From an uncultured Bacillaceae bacterium (lineage in GTDB: Bacteria; Bacillota; Bacilli; Bacillales; Caldibacillaceae), in the NCBI GenBank assembly GCA_937983015.1, contig CALKAK010000066.1:1-34440 (forward strand): a DNA stretch of 34,440 nt, in the 5' to 3' direction. Positions within the stretch are counted from its first letter, which is position 1; each line of letters begins with the position of its first letter. The translations under genes were made by a program, and so were the position numbers. Of this stretch, positions 6,899 through 14,688 are shown in pieces. The notes under the pieces were generated by a model that was given only the letters and a program-made list of their open reading frames with translations, was not told the DNA's origin and did not search any database.

Positions 6899-7999
6899 TT
6901 AATTTCCAATAAATTTTTGCCAAATTATTTGGTGCGGAACGGGTAGTGGATAAGTGGAAGTGATCTCATCTCGAGAAACCGCTTTGAGGGTTTCTGACTC
7001 TTGAATGTTCTCGCCCACTTTACCGCGATAAGCATCGATTTCCCACGTAAGATGGGAAAATTTATGCGTTATAGTGCCTAATGGTTTATGAATGCGGGAG
7101 GTGAAACCGTGCTTTTCCTTTAAAGTTTTCTCTAAAAATGCTAACGGGTTCTCCAGTGTTCCCGTAACCTCTTCATTCGGAAATTCCCAAAGACTCGCGA
7201 GCAGTCCATCCGGTGGACGTTGCCGCAAGACGATATTCCCCTCTGGATCCTCAAGAACTGCGGCGATTAATTTCACGGTCTTATTTCGCTTTTTGGCGTT
7301 TTTCACCGGCAAATCTTCGCTTTTTCCCAATTTAAAAGCCCGGCAATAATCGCGAACGGGACAGAGCAGGCAAGCTGGCGAACGAGGAGTACAAACGAGT
7401 GCGCCGAGTTCCATTAATCCCTGATTAAAGGATGACGGATCTTCACGGGAGATCATTTCGGCGACGATCGTCTCAAATTTCTTTTTTGTTTTAGCTTTAG
7501 ATATATCTTCATTGATATGTAACACTCTGGATAACACGCGCATTACATTTCCATCCACCGCCGGTTCGGGCAGATTATATGCGATGCTAAGAACGGCTCC
7601 GGCCGTATAGGAACCGACTCCTTTTAGCTTTTGAAACTCTTTGCGGTTATCGGGAACAACTCCACCGTACTTTTCCTTCACTTCCCGAACCGCATGATGT
7701 AAATTGCGGACACGGGAATAATAACCGAGCCCCTCCCAGATTTTTAACAGCTCTTGCTCATCCGCTTCCGCGAGATGTTCGAGTGTCGGATATTTTTCCA
7801 TAAATCGTTCAAAATAGGGGATAACGGTGTCCACCCGGGTTTGTTGCAACATCACTTCAGAAACCCAGATTTTATACGGATCTTTATCTTTCCGCCAGGG
7901 AAGATCTCGCTTTTCTTTTTGAAACCATTGGATTAGGTCGCTTTGGAAATCCTGAATCGGGAAATCATGTAATAGGTCTTGTACCGAGTTTTTCACCAT
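6899..7999 (-). CDS. mutY: MutY adenine DNA glycosylase
   Basis: A 366-residue base-excision repair enzyme that removes adenine mispaired with 8-oxoguanine. The HhH-GPD domain has catalytic Glu48 (SEVMLQQT), the hairpin LKGVGSYTAGA and Asp149 (PAVDGNV). The [4Fe-4S] loop is C203-x6-C210-x2-C213-x5-C219. The C-terminal third is the NUDIX-like domain that reads 8-oxoG, including THKFSHLTWEI. The start at 7999 follows GGAGG by four bases; an upstream in-frame ATG overlaps that site. It is yfhQ in B. subtilis and is divergent from yfhP there as here. Confidence 0.96.
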   Translation of the reverse strand: MVKNSVQDLLHDFPIQDFQSDLIQWFQKEKRDLPWRKDKDPYKIWVSEVMLQQTRVDTVIPYFERFMEKYPTLEHLAEADEQELLKIWEGLGYYSRVRNLHHAVREVKEKYGGVVPDNRKEFQKLKGVGSYTAGAVLSIAYNLPEPAVDGNVMRVLSRVLHINEDISKAKTKKKFETIVAEMISREDPSSFNQGLMELGALVCTPRSPACLLCPVRDYCRAFKLGKSEDLPVKNAKKRNKTVKLIAAVLEDPEGNIVLRQRPPDGLLASLWEFPNEEVTGTLENPLAFLEKTLKEKHGFTSRIHKPLGTITHKFSHLTWEIDAYRGKVGENIQESETLKAVSRDEITSTYPLPVPHQIIWQKFIGN

Positions 8000-8209
8000 A
8001 TAGCCTCCATACATCGTTCTTCATTTTACACCGGTTTTGCCAATGAACCATATGATCGCAAATGCCCTCAAACTATATTGTAATAAAGAAAATTTTTACA
8101 CAAGATGTTCGTTCACAAAATCTCAGGCTTTTTCTGGAAAAAAGGAATTCTTTCATTTATGCTAAAACAAATTAAAATATCTAACGCAAGAAAATCTTGG
8201 AGGTTATTC

Positions 8210-9190
8210 GTGGATACTGGAACTCATTTTGTTATGGGAGTAGCTCTTTTTGGTATGGCGATGACCGACCCAGCTATTTCGGCAACCCCTGAAATGAGTA
8301 CGGCCGTTTTAATCGCAACGGTGATTGGGTCGGAAATACCCGATGTCGATACGGTGTTGAAATTAAAAAATAATGCGGACTATATTCGCCATCATCGCGG
8401 CATTACCCATTCATTACCAGCGCTTTTCGTTTGGCCGCTTCTCATCGTATTAGGATTATACCCTCTTTTCCCAGAAATCGATTTAATGCGGCTCTGGTTA
8501 TGGAGTTTTTTAGCCGTGTTTCTCCATGTATTCGTGGATATTTTCAATGCTTATGGTACCCAGGCTTTACGCCCCTTTTCGAATCGATGGATCGCTTTAG
8601 GTTGGATCAATACTTTTGACCCGTTCATTTTTACAATGATCCTGTCTTCCATCATTTTGTGGGCCATCGGATATAGCGCGGAAAAAATTTTCCCTCTACT
8701 TTTATTACTTCTTTTCGGATATTATCTTTATCGTTATTTTTTGCACAAGAAGGTCTATCGAACGGTTTTAAAAAGGATCCCGCAGGCGGACAGGGTGATT
8801 ATCGCACCAACTTATTACTTTTTTCAGTGGCGTGTCGCCGTTATTACGGATAAGAAATATTTTGTCGTGCGCGCCTTTCGCGATCATATTAAGATTCTCG
8901 ATGAGTATCATCGTATGCCATTACCGGATCATCCAATTATGAAAGCCGCGCAAAAAGACAAAAACATAGCCGCTTTTCTTTCCTTTTCTCCCGTGTACCG
9001 CTGGGAGATTACGGAAAGTGAAGATTTTATTAAAGTTCAATTTACGGATCTACGCTATCGCAGCCGTGGCCATTATCCTTTCGTTGCCGTCGCAATACTC
9101 AATCATCATTTGCAAATTCTCTCTTCCTATACAGGATGGATTTATAGTAAAGAAAAGCTGAGAAAAAAATTACAAGTCCTTCCGGATTAA
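8210..9190 (+). CDS. yfhP: YfhP, membrane-bound metal-dependent hydrolase family (DUF457)
   Basis: A 326-residue polytopic membrane protein of the YdjM/YfhP-type metal-dependent hydrolase family. Metal-binding candidates are conserved: H7 in DTGTHF, the IPDVD segment, the HHRGITHS motif and the HVFVDIFNAYG segment. Four or five hydrophobic helices follow, then a soluble C-terminal domain. In B. subtilis yfhP has been described as a negative regulator of itself, yfhQ and sspE, the same neighbours found here; the mechanism is unclear. GTG at 8210 with GGAGG upstream is the start; the 35-residue extension has no ribosome binding site. Confidence 0.88.
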   Translation: MDTGTHFVMGVALFGMAMTDPAISATPEMSTAVLIATVIGSEIPDVDTVLKLKNNADYIRHHRGITHSLPALFVWPLLIVLGLYPLFPEIDLMRLWLWSFLAVFLHVFVDIFNAYGTQALRPFSNRWIALGWINTFDPFIFTMILSSIILWAIGYSAEKIFPLLLLLLFGYYLYRYFLHKKVYRTVLKRIPQADRVIIAPTYYFFQWRVAVITDKKYFVVRAFRDHIKILDEYHRMPLPDHPIMKAAQKDKNIAAFLSFSPVYRWEITESEDFIKVQFTDLRYRSRGHYPFVAVAILNHHLQILSSYTGWIYSKEKLRKKLQVLPD

Positions 9191-9276
9191 GCCGTAGATC
9201 TTCCAGAAAAAAAGGTGGAAGGATCCCTCTCTTTCGAGCCATACTAGCTATGAACGGAAGGAAGGATTGGCAAATA

Positions 9277-9525
9277 GTGCACAATAAAGAACGAGGTTAC
9301 CCCAACCAGGATGGCAACAAACTCGACGGCTTGCCCCGAGCTCAGGCAAAGCATGCCTCGAAACGGGCCGATGGCACTATTCAAACCCGTCCCGCAGAAC
9401 GCATGTTAAATTCTAATAAACGTGATGATTTAGAAGAATATCACCGGTTGGTCACACCGAAAAAGAAAATCCAGCAGGCTACCGTCTGCTGGATTTTCCT
9501 ATCCATGCTTCCTCTAAATAAATGA
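9277..9525 (+). CDS. sspK: small acid-soluble spore protein SspK, with abnormal C-terminal extension
   Basis: The first 50 residues match SspK, a minor spore-core protein: HNKERGYPNQDGNKLDG, HASKRADGTIQTRPAERM and NSNKR. GTG at 9277 is the start, ten bases after AAGGA. Normal SspK ends with a basic KR-type terminus right where NSNKR ends here, but this frame runs on for 33 residues through the transcription terminator. The codons after NSNKR read CGT GAT GAT; one extra T would give CGT TGA TGA. I infer a 1-bp deletion (or base-call error) at the stop. In B. subtilis sspK lies near csbB and recX. Confidence 0.8.
   Translation: MHNKERGYPNQDGNKLDGLPRAQAKHASKRADGTIQTRPAERMLNSNKRDDLEEYHRLVTPKKKIQQATVCWIFLSMLPLNK
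9466..9497. terminator. bidirectional terminator between sspK and yfhH
   Basis: A 12-bp perfect stem, AAAATCCAGCAG / CTGCTGGATTTT, has an 8-nt loop and runs of T in both readings. It is shared by convergent sspK and yfhH and lies inside the run-on part of the sspK frame. Confidence 0.85.
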
Positions 9526-9533
9526 TGGTCATA

Positions 9534-9869
9534 TTAATAATAAGGTACCGGTTCTTTTACTTCTTCAAGCAATGCTAAAGGAACTCCTTCTTTACTACCA
9601 TCACCATTCAACCGGTAACCCCAGGCAAAAACACCCTTAAAATAATCGATGCGGAAATACGTTTCGGGATCGGTTTTGAACCGGTAAACCTTTGAAGTTT
9701 TAAAATCGAACGGATTCAATAAATAGCTCTCGGCAACGATCGCTTTCCGTTCATATACTTCATATTCGTTGAGCATCCCGGCCTGTTCCGCTTTCCGCGC
9801 TTTTTCTCTAAGCCTGGTGATCTCCTGCTTTAATTCATGTTCCGTCATTTGACTAAAACTTTTCTCCAA
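9534..9869 (-). CDS. yfhH: YfhH, DUF1811 family
   Basis: A 111-residue soluble protein of the DUF1811 family, function unknown. The N-terminal half is a charged helical hairpin (MTEHELKQEITRLREKARKAEQAG), and the C-terminal half is a small beta domain (KVYRFKTDPETYFRIDYFKGVFAWGYRL). A TTG start at 9869 is favoured: GGGAGGA lies just upstream and the resulting MEKSFSQMT matches the N-terminus of the B. subtilis protein as I recall it. The ATG seven codons in is the alternative. It follows recX by 20 bp, as in B. subtilis, so the two form an operon. Confidence 0.85.
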   Translation of the reverse strand: MEKSFSQMTEHELKQEITRLREKARKAEQAGMLNEYEVYERKAIVAESYLLNPFDFKTSKVYRFKTDPETYFRIDYFKGVFAWGYRLNGDGSKEGVPLALLEEVKEPVPYY

Positions 9870-9889
9870 CCTGCTTCCTCCCCTTCGAC

Positions 9890-10699
9890 TTACATATCAT
9901 CCTGCAATTGATGGATAAAATCGTTAATCAAATCAAGCGAAAATCCTTTCCGATAAAGGTATCGTTTCACCTTTAACTCTCTTTCCTGTTCAGGCAAATG
10001 ACGATATTTTTTCCATGCTTTTCTTCCCTGTTCTTGTATCGCTTCCTGTTCCCTATCCCCATCCATCTCGCGAAAAATCGGTTCCACCGCTTTGGCGATA
10101 ATTGAAAACGGATATCCTTTTCTTCTCAGCATATCCTTTACCTGGATTTCCAATTGTTTTAAGGAACTTTGCTTTTTTCTCTGGATATATTTTTCCGCTA
10201 AAAGGATCGCTTTTTCAATCTGCAACTCATCGGTATAAATCTGCAATTTTTCCGAAATGATACGCGCGTCAATTCCTTTAGTTTCGAGTTCACGGCGAAT
10301 GACTTCGACTCCTTTATCCGTCGTATTCATCGCAGTTAAGATATAACTTTCGGCAAAATCTCGATCGTCGACATAACGGTCGTTTTTTAGTCGCTGTATG
10401 GTTACGTCAATATCATGGGATGGGAATTCTTTTTTTAGCAAATACTCGCGAACTTCTTTCTCGCTTCGTTTGCGATATGTGAGATAGTGAAGCGCTGCAC
10501 TGTACGCCTCTTGAATGCGATCTTCCGCAATGATTTTTTCGAGATCTTGAGTGCTAATTTCCATTCCTTTATATAAATTATGGCGAACAAAGGTATCCAC
10601 ACTGATTTGGAAATCGCTTTCAACACCATTATCCACGATAATAATAGTATATTGATTTCGTTTTTGGGGATTGGACACGATCCTTTTAAGAATAGGCAA
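9890..10699 (-). CDS. recX: RecX, regulator of RecA
   Basis: A 269-residue cytoplasmic protein that modulates RecA filaments. It has the three-repeat helical architecture of RecX, with family blocks ALHYLTYRKRSEKEVREYLLKKEF, RLKNDRYVDDRDFAESYI and DMLRRKGYPFSIIAKAV, plus a final RYLYRKGFSLDLINDFI. The length agrees with Bacillus RecX (about 264) and is longer than the E. coli protein. The likely start is TTG at 10699 with AGGCGGTG upstream, a weak site. It is co-oriented with yfhH and divergent from the small yfhE gene. Confidence 0.92.
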   Translation of the reverse strand: MPILKRIVSNPQKRNQYTIIIVDNGVESDFQISVDTFVRHNLYKGMEISTQDLEKIIAEDRIQEAYSAALHYLTYRKRSEKEVREYLLKKEFPSHDIDVTIQRLKNDRYVDDRDFAESYILTAMNTTDKGVEVIRRELETKGIDARIISEKLQIYTDELQIEKAILLAEKYIQRKKQSSLKQLEIQVKDMLRRKGYPFSIIAKAVEPIFREMDGDREQEAIQEQGRKAWKKYRHLPEQERELKVKRYLYRKGFSLDLINDFIHQLQDDM

Positions 10700-10911
10700 C
10701 GTTGTAACACCGCCTGACGGGAGTTCACGATTCTTTTATAATAATTTAACACAAAATTTACGTAGATGGACAAAAAATGCACTTAGGAATGTATTTCTTA
10801 TGGTTTCCCAGGAAAATATAGAGATAGGAAATCCTATCCAGTAATTATTTTAGAAAAACAAATCGGTTTACAACAAGCTTTTCCGATCATTTTTGAACCA
10901 GGAGTGACAGC

Positions 10912-11028
10912 ATGGATAAAAACAGGAAAAACAAGCGGAAAAGATATTTAAAAAGAGCGCAGGAGATCACTTATATGCGTGATTTTAAAAGGGCCGATCG
11001 TGCCGGTGGATTCCACGAAAAATGGTGA
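10912..11028 (+). CDS. yfhE: YfhE-like small protein
   Basis: A 38-residue, strongly basic peptide: a lysine/arginine-rich start (MDKNRKNKRKRYLKRA) followed by QEITYMRDFKRADRAGGFH. The second part is the conserved core of the small YfhE family found across Bacillus; the function is unknown. AGGAG lies eight bases before the ATG. In B. subtilis yfhE sits beside yfhF and recX, which agrees with the divergent recX here. A strong terminator follows 55 bp after the stop, supporting a real monocistronic gene. Confidence 0.75.
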   Translation: MDKNRKNKRKRYLKRAQEITYMRDFKRADRAGGFHEKW

Positions 11029-11083
11029 GGACTACAGATTCACAAAAATTCACCAAAAAACGATCTAGAAAAGACATGAATAT

Positions 11084-11118
11084 AGGTGGTTGTATGCGGA
11101 ACAACCACCTTTTCTTTT
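11084..11118 (+). terminator. yfhE terminator
   Basis: A 10-bp perfect stem, AGGTGGTTGT / ACAACCACCT, has a 7-nt loop and is followed by TTTCTTTT on the plus strand. Confidence 0.85.
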
Positions 11119-11280
11119 CGCTTCATCATCCCATTTTGAACAGGATGATTTTCCGGAAAAACATCTTCTCCTGTAGTAGCATTCAAATTAAAAGAATAAT
11201 TTTCCATATCTATCCTTTCGTCAATGGATCCAAAAATTTTCCTTCACAGCGCATGGATTTCTGGGCAATTATTCCAAGCC

Positions 11281-12105
11281 TCATTTTAAAGGAAATGAAT
11301 CGCCCAAATGAACTCTCATCCGGTCGATTAATTCATCAACCGTCAAAACGACATCAGAGATCCCGAATGCTCTTGCGATTTGAATGACCTGGGGAGTATC
11401 TAATTTTGCTTCTAGTATGATATCCCCTCTGGCAAATACTTCGCGAGTCGGTCCATCCAAGATGACCTCTCCCTTATTCATTACCACCGTTCGTTCAAAA
11501 TTTTCGGCAACGAAATCCATATCGTGAATAATCGTAAGCACCAATTTCCCTGTACTCGCTAATTCGTGAATCACATGTTTAATCAATTCTTTTCCGTAAT
11601 CATCCTGACCGATTGTCGGTTCATCGAAAATGATGATCGGCGGGTCCATCGCGAGAATCGATGCGATGGTTACTAGTTTTTGTTCGGAAAGATTCAAGTC
11701 ATAAGGATTTCGCTCGGAGTGTTTATCCATGCCTAGTTTTTTTAACGCTCTCATGCTATTTTCAAATGCCTCTTCTTTACTTAGACCAATATTTAGCGGA
11801 CCGAACATCACTTCATCGATGACTCGATGTTTAAAAATTTGATCGGCGGGATTCTGAAAAACAAGACCGATATGAGGAGCTAGCTGTGCCGCCGTGTACT
11901 CTTTCGTATTATGACCATTAATCCAGATATCTCCTGATGCTGGTTTAAAAAGTCCTTTACATAATTTTACAAGTGTCGATTTTCCCGCTCCATTTTGACC
12001 GATGATCGCCGTCGTTGGATTTTGAATGGTCAAACTAACATTGTTTAAAACCGGCTTTTTTTGATCGTAGGAAAACGATACCTTTTCTATTTTAATTTCA
12101 TTCAT
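11281..12105 (-). CDS. ecfA2: ECF transporter ATPase EcfA2-type (noncanonical signature)
   Basis: A 274-residue ATP-binding subunit of an energy-coupling-factor importer, paired with the ATPase just upstream. The Walker A is GQNGAGKST (about 37-45), the Q-loop FQNPADQ, the Walker B IIIFDEPTIGQD, and the H-loop TIIHDMDF. The ABC signature is unusual: LNLSEQKLVTIAS in place of LSGGQxQR, two residues shorter than in its partner. I recall similar LSxRK forms in related Bacillus ECF ATPases, so this may be a family trait that makes one of the two ATP sites weak. It overlaps the partner gene by 8 bp. Confidence 0.88.
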   Translation of the reverse strand: MNEIKIEKVSFSYDQKKPVLNNVSLTIQNPTTAIIGQNGAGKSTLVKLCKGLFKPASGDIWINGHNTKEYTAAQLAPHIGLVFQNPADQIFKHRVIDEVMFGPLNIGLSKEEAFENSMRALKKLGMDKHSERNPYDLNLSEQKLVTIASILAMDPPIIIFDEPTIGQDDYGKELIKHVIHELASTGKLVLTIIHDMDFVAENFERTVVMNKGEVILDGPTREVFARGDIILEAKLDTPQVIQIARAFGISDVVLTVDELIDRMRVHLGDSFPLK

Positions 12106-12940
12106 TCTGCTTCACCAACTTGCGCATTTCCTCAACCGTAACAGGGTAATAACCACTTTTTTCATCGCGGATCCCTAGTGAACGACATACCCTTGTCACA
12201 ATAGGAGGTTGGATGCCATAATTTATTAAGTCATCACGAGAAAAAACTTTTTGCGGGCGATCAAAATCGACTAACTTGCCCTGGTGGAGCAAAATAATTT
12301 TATTACAAAACCTGGCAATTTTTTCCAGTTTGTGGCTTACAATCAAAATCGTCATTCCTTCATTAGCCAAATTCTGAATCACTTGGAAGACTTCTTCGGT
12401 CCCTTCTGGATCTAACTGGGATGTCGGCTCATCAAAAACGAGAATTTTCGGGCGCATCGCGATGATCCCGGCGATTGCGACCCTTTGCATTTGCCCACCG
12501 GATAAATTAAAGGGATGATGGTCCTTCACCCCTTCGAGATCAAGCAGTTTTAAACTCCATTCGACACGCCTGATAATTTCTTCCCTGTTCAGTCCTAAAT
12601 TTTCCAGGCCAAATGCGACTTCTTCATAGACGGTATATTTGGCTGCGGTCATTTGGGTAAAGGGATTGTCGAATACATAACCTACTCGTTCAGAAATTTC
12701 TGTAACACTACTATAGCGAACTTCCAGGCCATCGACAAGGACCCGGCCCCCGTAAGCACCACCGAAAAAATGCGGAATCAATCCCGTCAAAGCCAGGCTT
12801 AAACTTGTTTTCCCGCTCCCGTTTTTACCGACGATCCCGATTACCTCTCCTTCATCCACCTCAAAAGATATATCGTCTAAGGCTAAAGCATCAGTACCGG
12901 GGTATTTGTATTTTAAAGATTCCACAACAATCGGTTTCAT
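12098..12940 (-). CDS. ecfA1: ECF transporter ATPase EcfA1-type
   Basis: A 280-residue ATPase of the ECF importer. The motifs are fully canonical: Walker A GKNGSGKTS, Q-loop FDNPFTQ, signature LSGGQMQR, Walker B ILVFDEPTSQLD and the switch His in LIVSHKLEK. The start is the ATG at 12940, which overlaps the ecfT stop as ATGA and has TGGAGG upstream; a longer reading into ecfT has no such support. With EcfA2 and EcfT it forms the energising module that drives one or more S components. The C-terminal 60 residues form the dimerisation domain usual in EcfA. Confidence 0.9.
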   Translation of the reverse strand: MKPIVVESLKYKYPGTDALALDDISFEVDEGEVIGIVGKNGSGKTSLSLALTGLIPHFFGGAYGGRVLVDGLEVRYSSVTEISERVGYVFDNPFTQMTAAKYTVYEEVAFGLENLGLNREEIIRRVEWSLKLLDLEGVKDHHPFNLSGGQMQRVAIAGIIAMRPKILVFDEPTSQLDPEGTEEVFQVIQNLANEGMTILIVSHKLEKIARFCNKIILLHQGKLVDFDRPQKVFSRDDLINYGIQPPIVTRVCRSLGIRDEKSGYYPVTVEEMRKLVKQNE

Positions 12941-13704
12941 TGTAATATCCTCCAAATAATCATACCAATGAAAAATAAAATGAGGATTAGCTGGCAAGGT
13001 TTTCCGAATAAAAATTCTTTATCGTCCTGTAAGAATGTTTTTTTTCTGCGGGAATTAAAACCGCGCAGCTCTAAAGCGATCGCCCGTTCTTTTGTAGCGA
13101 TTAATGAATTCATGATGACCGGACCGATGAGCGGAAAAAAGGCTTTTATTCTTGTCGATAATTTTCCTTCCGTTTCCAGTCCGCGTGAACGCTGGGCATC
13201 GCTAATCGTACTCACCATTGAACTCATATGCGGAATGATTTGTAAGACAGAGCCGATCATGTAACCAACCCGGGGAGACATCCCTTTTTTTACCAGCGAT
13301 TGGATAAGATCATCAACTTGGGTGGTTAAAATCAAAACACCGAAAGCACTGATCATGTTGATAATTCGCAAAATCAACAATAATGCGAGCATGAGCCCTT
13401 CTTTGAAAAAGGTTACGGGCCCGAAAGAAATAAGAGGTGTCACATTATCCGGATGAAATATCCCCTGGATAATAACGATGGTGATAAAAATAAACATGCT
13501 TAACAAATATAACGGGATCATTTTCCGGAATACTTTCCCGATAAAAAGTAATGCGATACTGATGAGCATGAGAAAAAACGTAAACATATGCTCAGAAATT
13601 ATGTATGGTACACTTGCCGCAACAAGACAATATATTAATTTTGTGATCGGATCTATTTTATGGATAATGCTGTCTCTTTCCACATATAATGTCAAATTCA
13701 TCAT
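12937..13704 (-). CDS. ecfT: ECF transporter transmembrane subunit EcfT
   Basis: A 255-residue integral membrane coupling protein linking the two ATPases to a substrate-binding S component. About five to six hydrophobic helices are present. The coupling-helix region is visible: VGYMIGSVLQIIPHMSSMVSTISDAQRSRGLETEG and MNSLIATKERAIALELRGFNSR, the latter with the ARG-type motif (here LRG) that contacts the ATPases. The start is chosen at the ATG at 13704 after GGGGTGG; a TTG 15 bases earlier overlaps that site. The ATGA overlap with ecfA1 indicates translational coupling. A terminator-like hairpin separates it from the S gene. Confidence 0.9.
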   Translation of the reverse strand: MMNLTLYVERDSIIHKIDPITKLIYCLVAASVPYIISEHMFTFFLMLISIALLFIGKVFRKMIPLYLLSMFIFITIVIIQGIFHPDNVTPLISFGPVTFFKEGLMLALLLILRIINMISAFGVLILTTQVDDLIQSLVKKGMSPRVGYMIGSVLQIIPHMSSMVSTISDAQRSRGLETEGKLSTRIKAFFPLIGPVIMNSLIATKERAIALELRGFNSRRKKTFLQDDKEFLFGKPCQLILILFFIGMIIWRILQ

Positions 13705-13742
13705 GATCCACCCCTTCAAGGAGTTACAAAAAAATTATTCAT

Positions 13743-13774
13743 AGAGAAAAAGCGGAATACTCCGCTTTTTCTCT
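13743..13774. terminator. strong hairpin between S component and ecfT
   Basis: A 14-bp perfect stem, AGAGAAAAAGCGGA / TCCGCTTTTTCTCT, has a 4-nt loop. The GC core followed by TTTTT makes it an intrinsic terminator in both directions. It lies only 9 bp past the S-component stop and about 40 bp before ecfT, so it may attenuate expression between them. Confidence 0.75.
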
Positions 13775-13783
13775 TATGTTTCA

Positions 13784-14389
13784 TTATAATTCTTCAATTT
13801 CTTGACTTCCACGGTATAAATTCTTGATATTTTCCGGAAGTCCTCTGAAAATAAAGTAACAAATTAACACGCTAATGAATTTATCCGGGATATCGACTAC
13901 AAGGCTATCCATAAAAGAGGCGAACCATAATGGTAAGTCTTTATTCAATAAAAATGCGAAGAGAGCATCTCCCCAAACATTATCAGTTAATCCGCCCCAA
14001 AAAATGATGTTTAAAGGGGTGGAAACAACGGCAGCAACGATTCCCACAACCAATCCTGTCACACATGCTTTGCCAAAATTAGAAAGCCATCCTTAGTAAG
14101 TCATGACCCCTACTGTAATACCGATGAATGCACTTGTAATCGCGTAAACGGTTGAAACGGGACTTTGCGTAAAACCATAGATGATATTATTAATAATTCC
14201 AGCTAAACCACCAACAATCGGTCCCGCCAACATACTTGCCAAAATCGTTCCGAGGGAGTCGATCCATAATGGAAGTTTTAACAAAGCAGCGATGGTTTTA
14301 CCAACATAGTTGATCCCAATAGCAACGGGAATTAACACAATCGCTGCCGTGGACAATTTGAACGACCACATACTTTTTTGCTTTCTTAT
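13784..14389 (-). pseudogene. ECF transporter S component, interrupted by an in-frame stop
   Basis: Two adjacent parts in the same frame (14093-14389 and 13784-14092) together make an S component of about 200 residues with six hydrophobic helices, including LSTAAIVLIPVAIGINYVGK, LPLWIDSLGTILASMLAGPIVGGLAGIINNIIYGF and GLVVGIVAAVVSTPLNIIFWGG. They are separated by one TAA codon at 14093-14095 (GVMTY-stop-GWLSNFG), one transition from CAA. The ribosome binding site GGGGTG points at an ATA codon (14387-14389), not ATG; the next ATG is at 14371, and an upstream ATG at 14473 lacks support. The substrate cannot be assigned. It could be a dead gene, or a base-call artefact. Confidence 0.7.
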
Positions 14390-14623
14390 GATTTCACCCC
14401 ATTTATAAATTTTTGAAACAACTTTCTGAAAATAACTGTTTCCCCAATATATTTTACCATTAGTAACCAACATAAAAAATATTTGGGAAAATTTTGTAGA
14501 AAAAATTTTATGAACAATCCTGAGGTTTTACTTGAAGAGACATGAGATTCACACGTGAATTTTCTCCCATAAAAAAAGGTGATTGCTCGATTGAAAAATT
14601 CCTGTTTATGAAAAATTTCATTA

Positions 14624-14667
14624 TAAAAAAACAGGGTGTATACCATCAAGATTTTGTAACACCCTGT
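14624..14667 (-). terminator. cydABCD operon terminator
   Basis: A 9-bp perfect stem, ACAGGGTGT / ACACCCTGT, is followed by TTTTTTT on the minus strand, 20 bp past the cydC stop. The rest of the spacer up to the ECF genes is AT-rich, with no riboswitch I can recognise. Confidence 0.85.
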
Positions 14668-14688
14668 TCAACGAATTTGATCGTGAAT

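Noticed and set aside
11040..11207. A 55-codon minus-strand frame (MENYSFNLNATTGEDVFPEN...) with AAGGAT before its ATG.
   Set aside because: Its second half is encoded by the perfect yfhE terminator stem, it resembles no family I know, and it ends 12 bp from yfhE. It is more likely a chance frame, though it is worth a check in relatives.
14474..14623. A possible riboswitch in front of the ECF S component.
   Set aside because: The region holds a small ATTCACGTGTGAAT palindrome, but no conserved core of TPP, cobalamin, FMN, THF, preQ1 or other riboswitches could be recognised.
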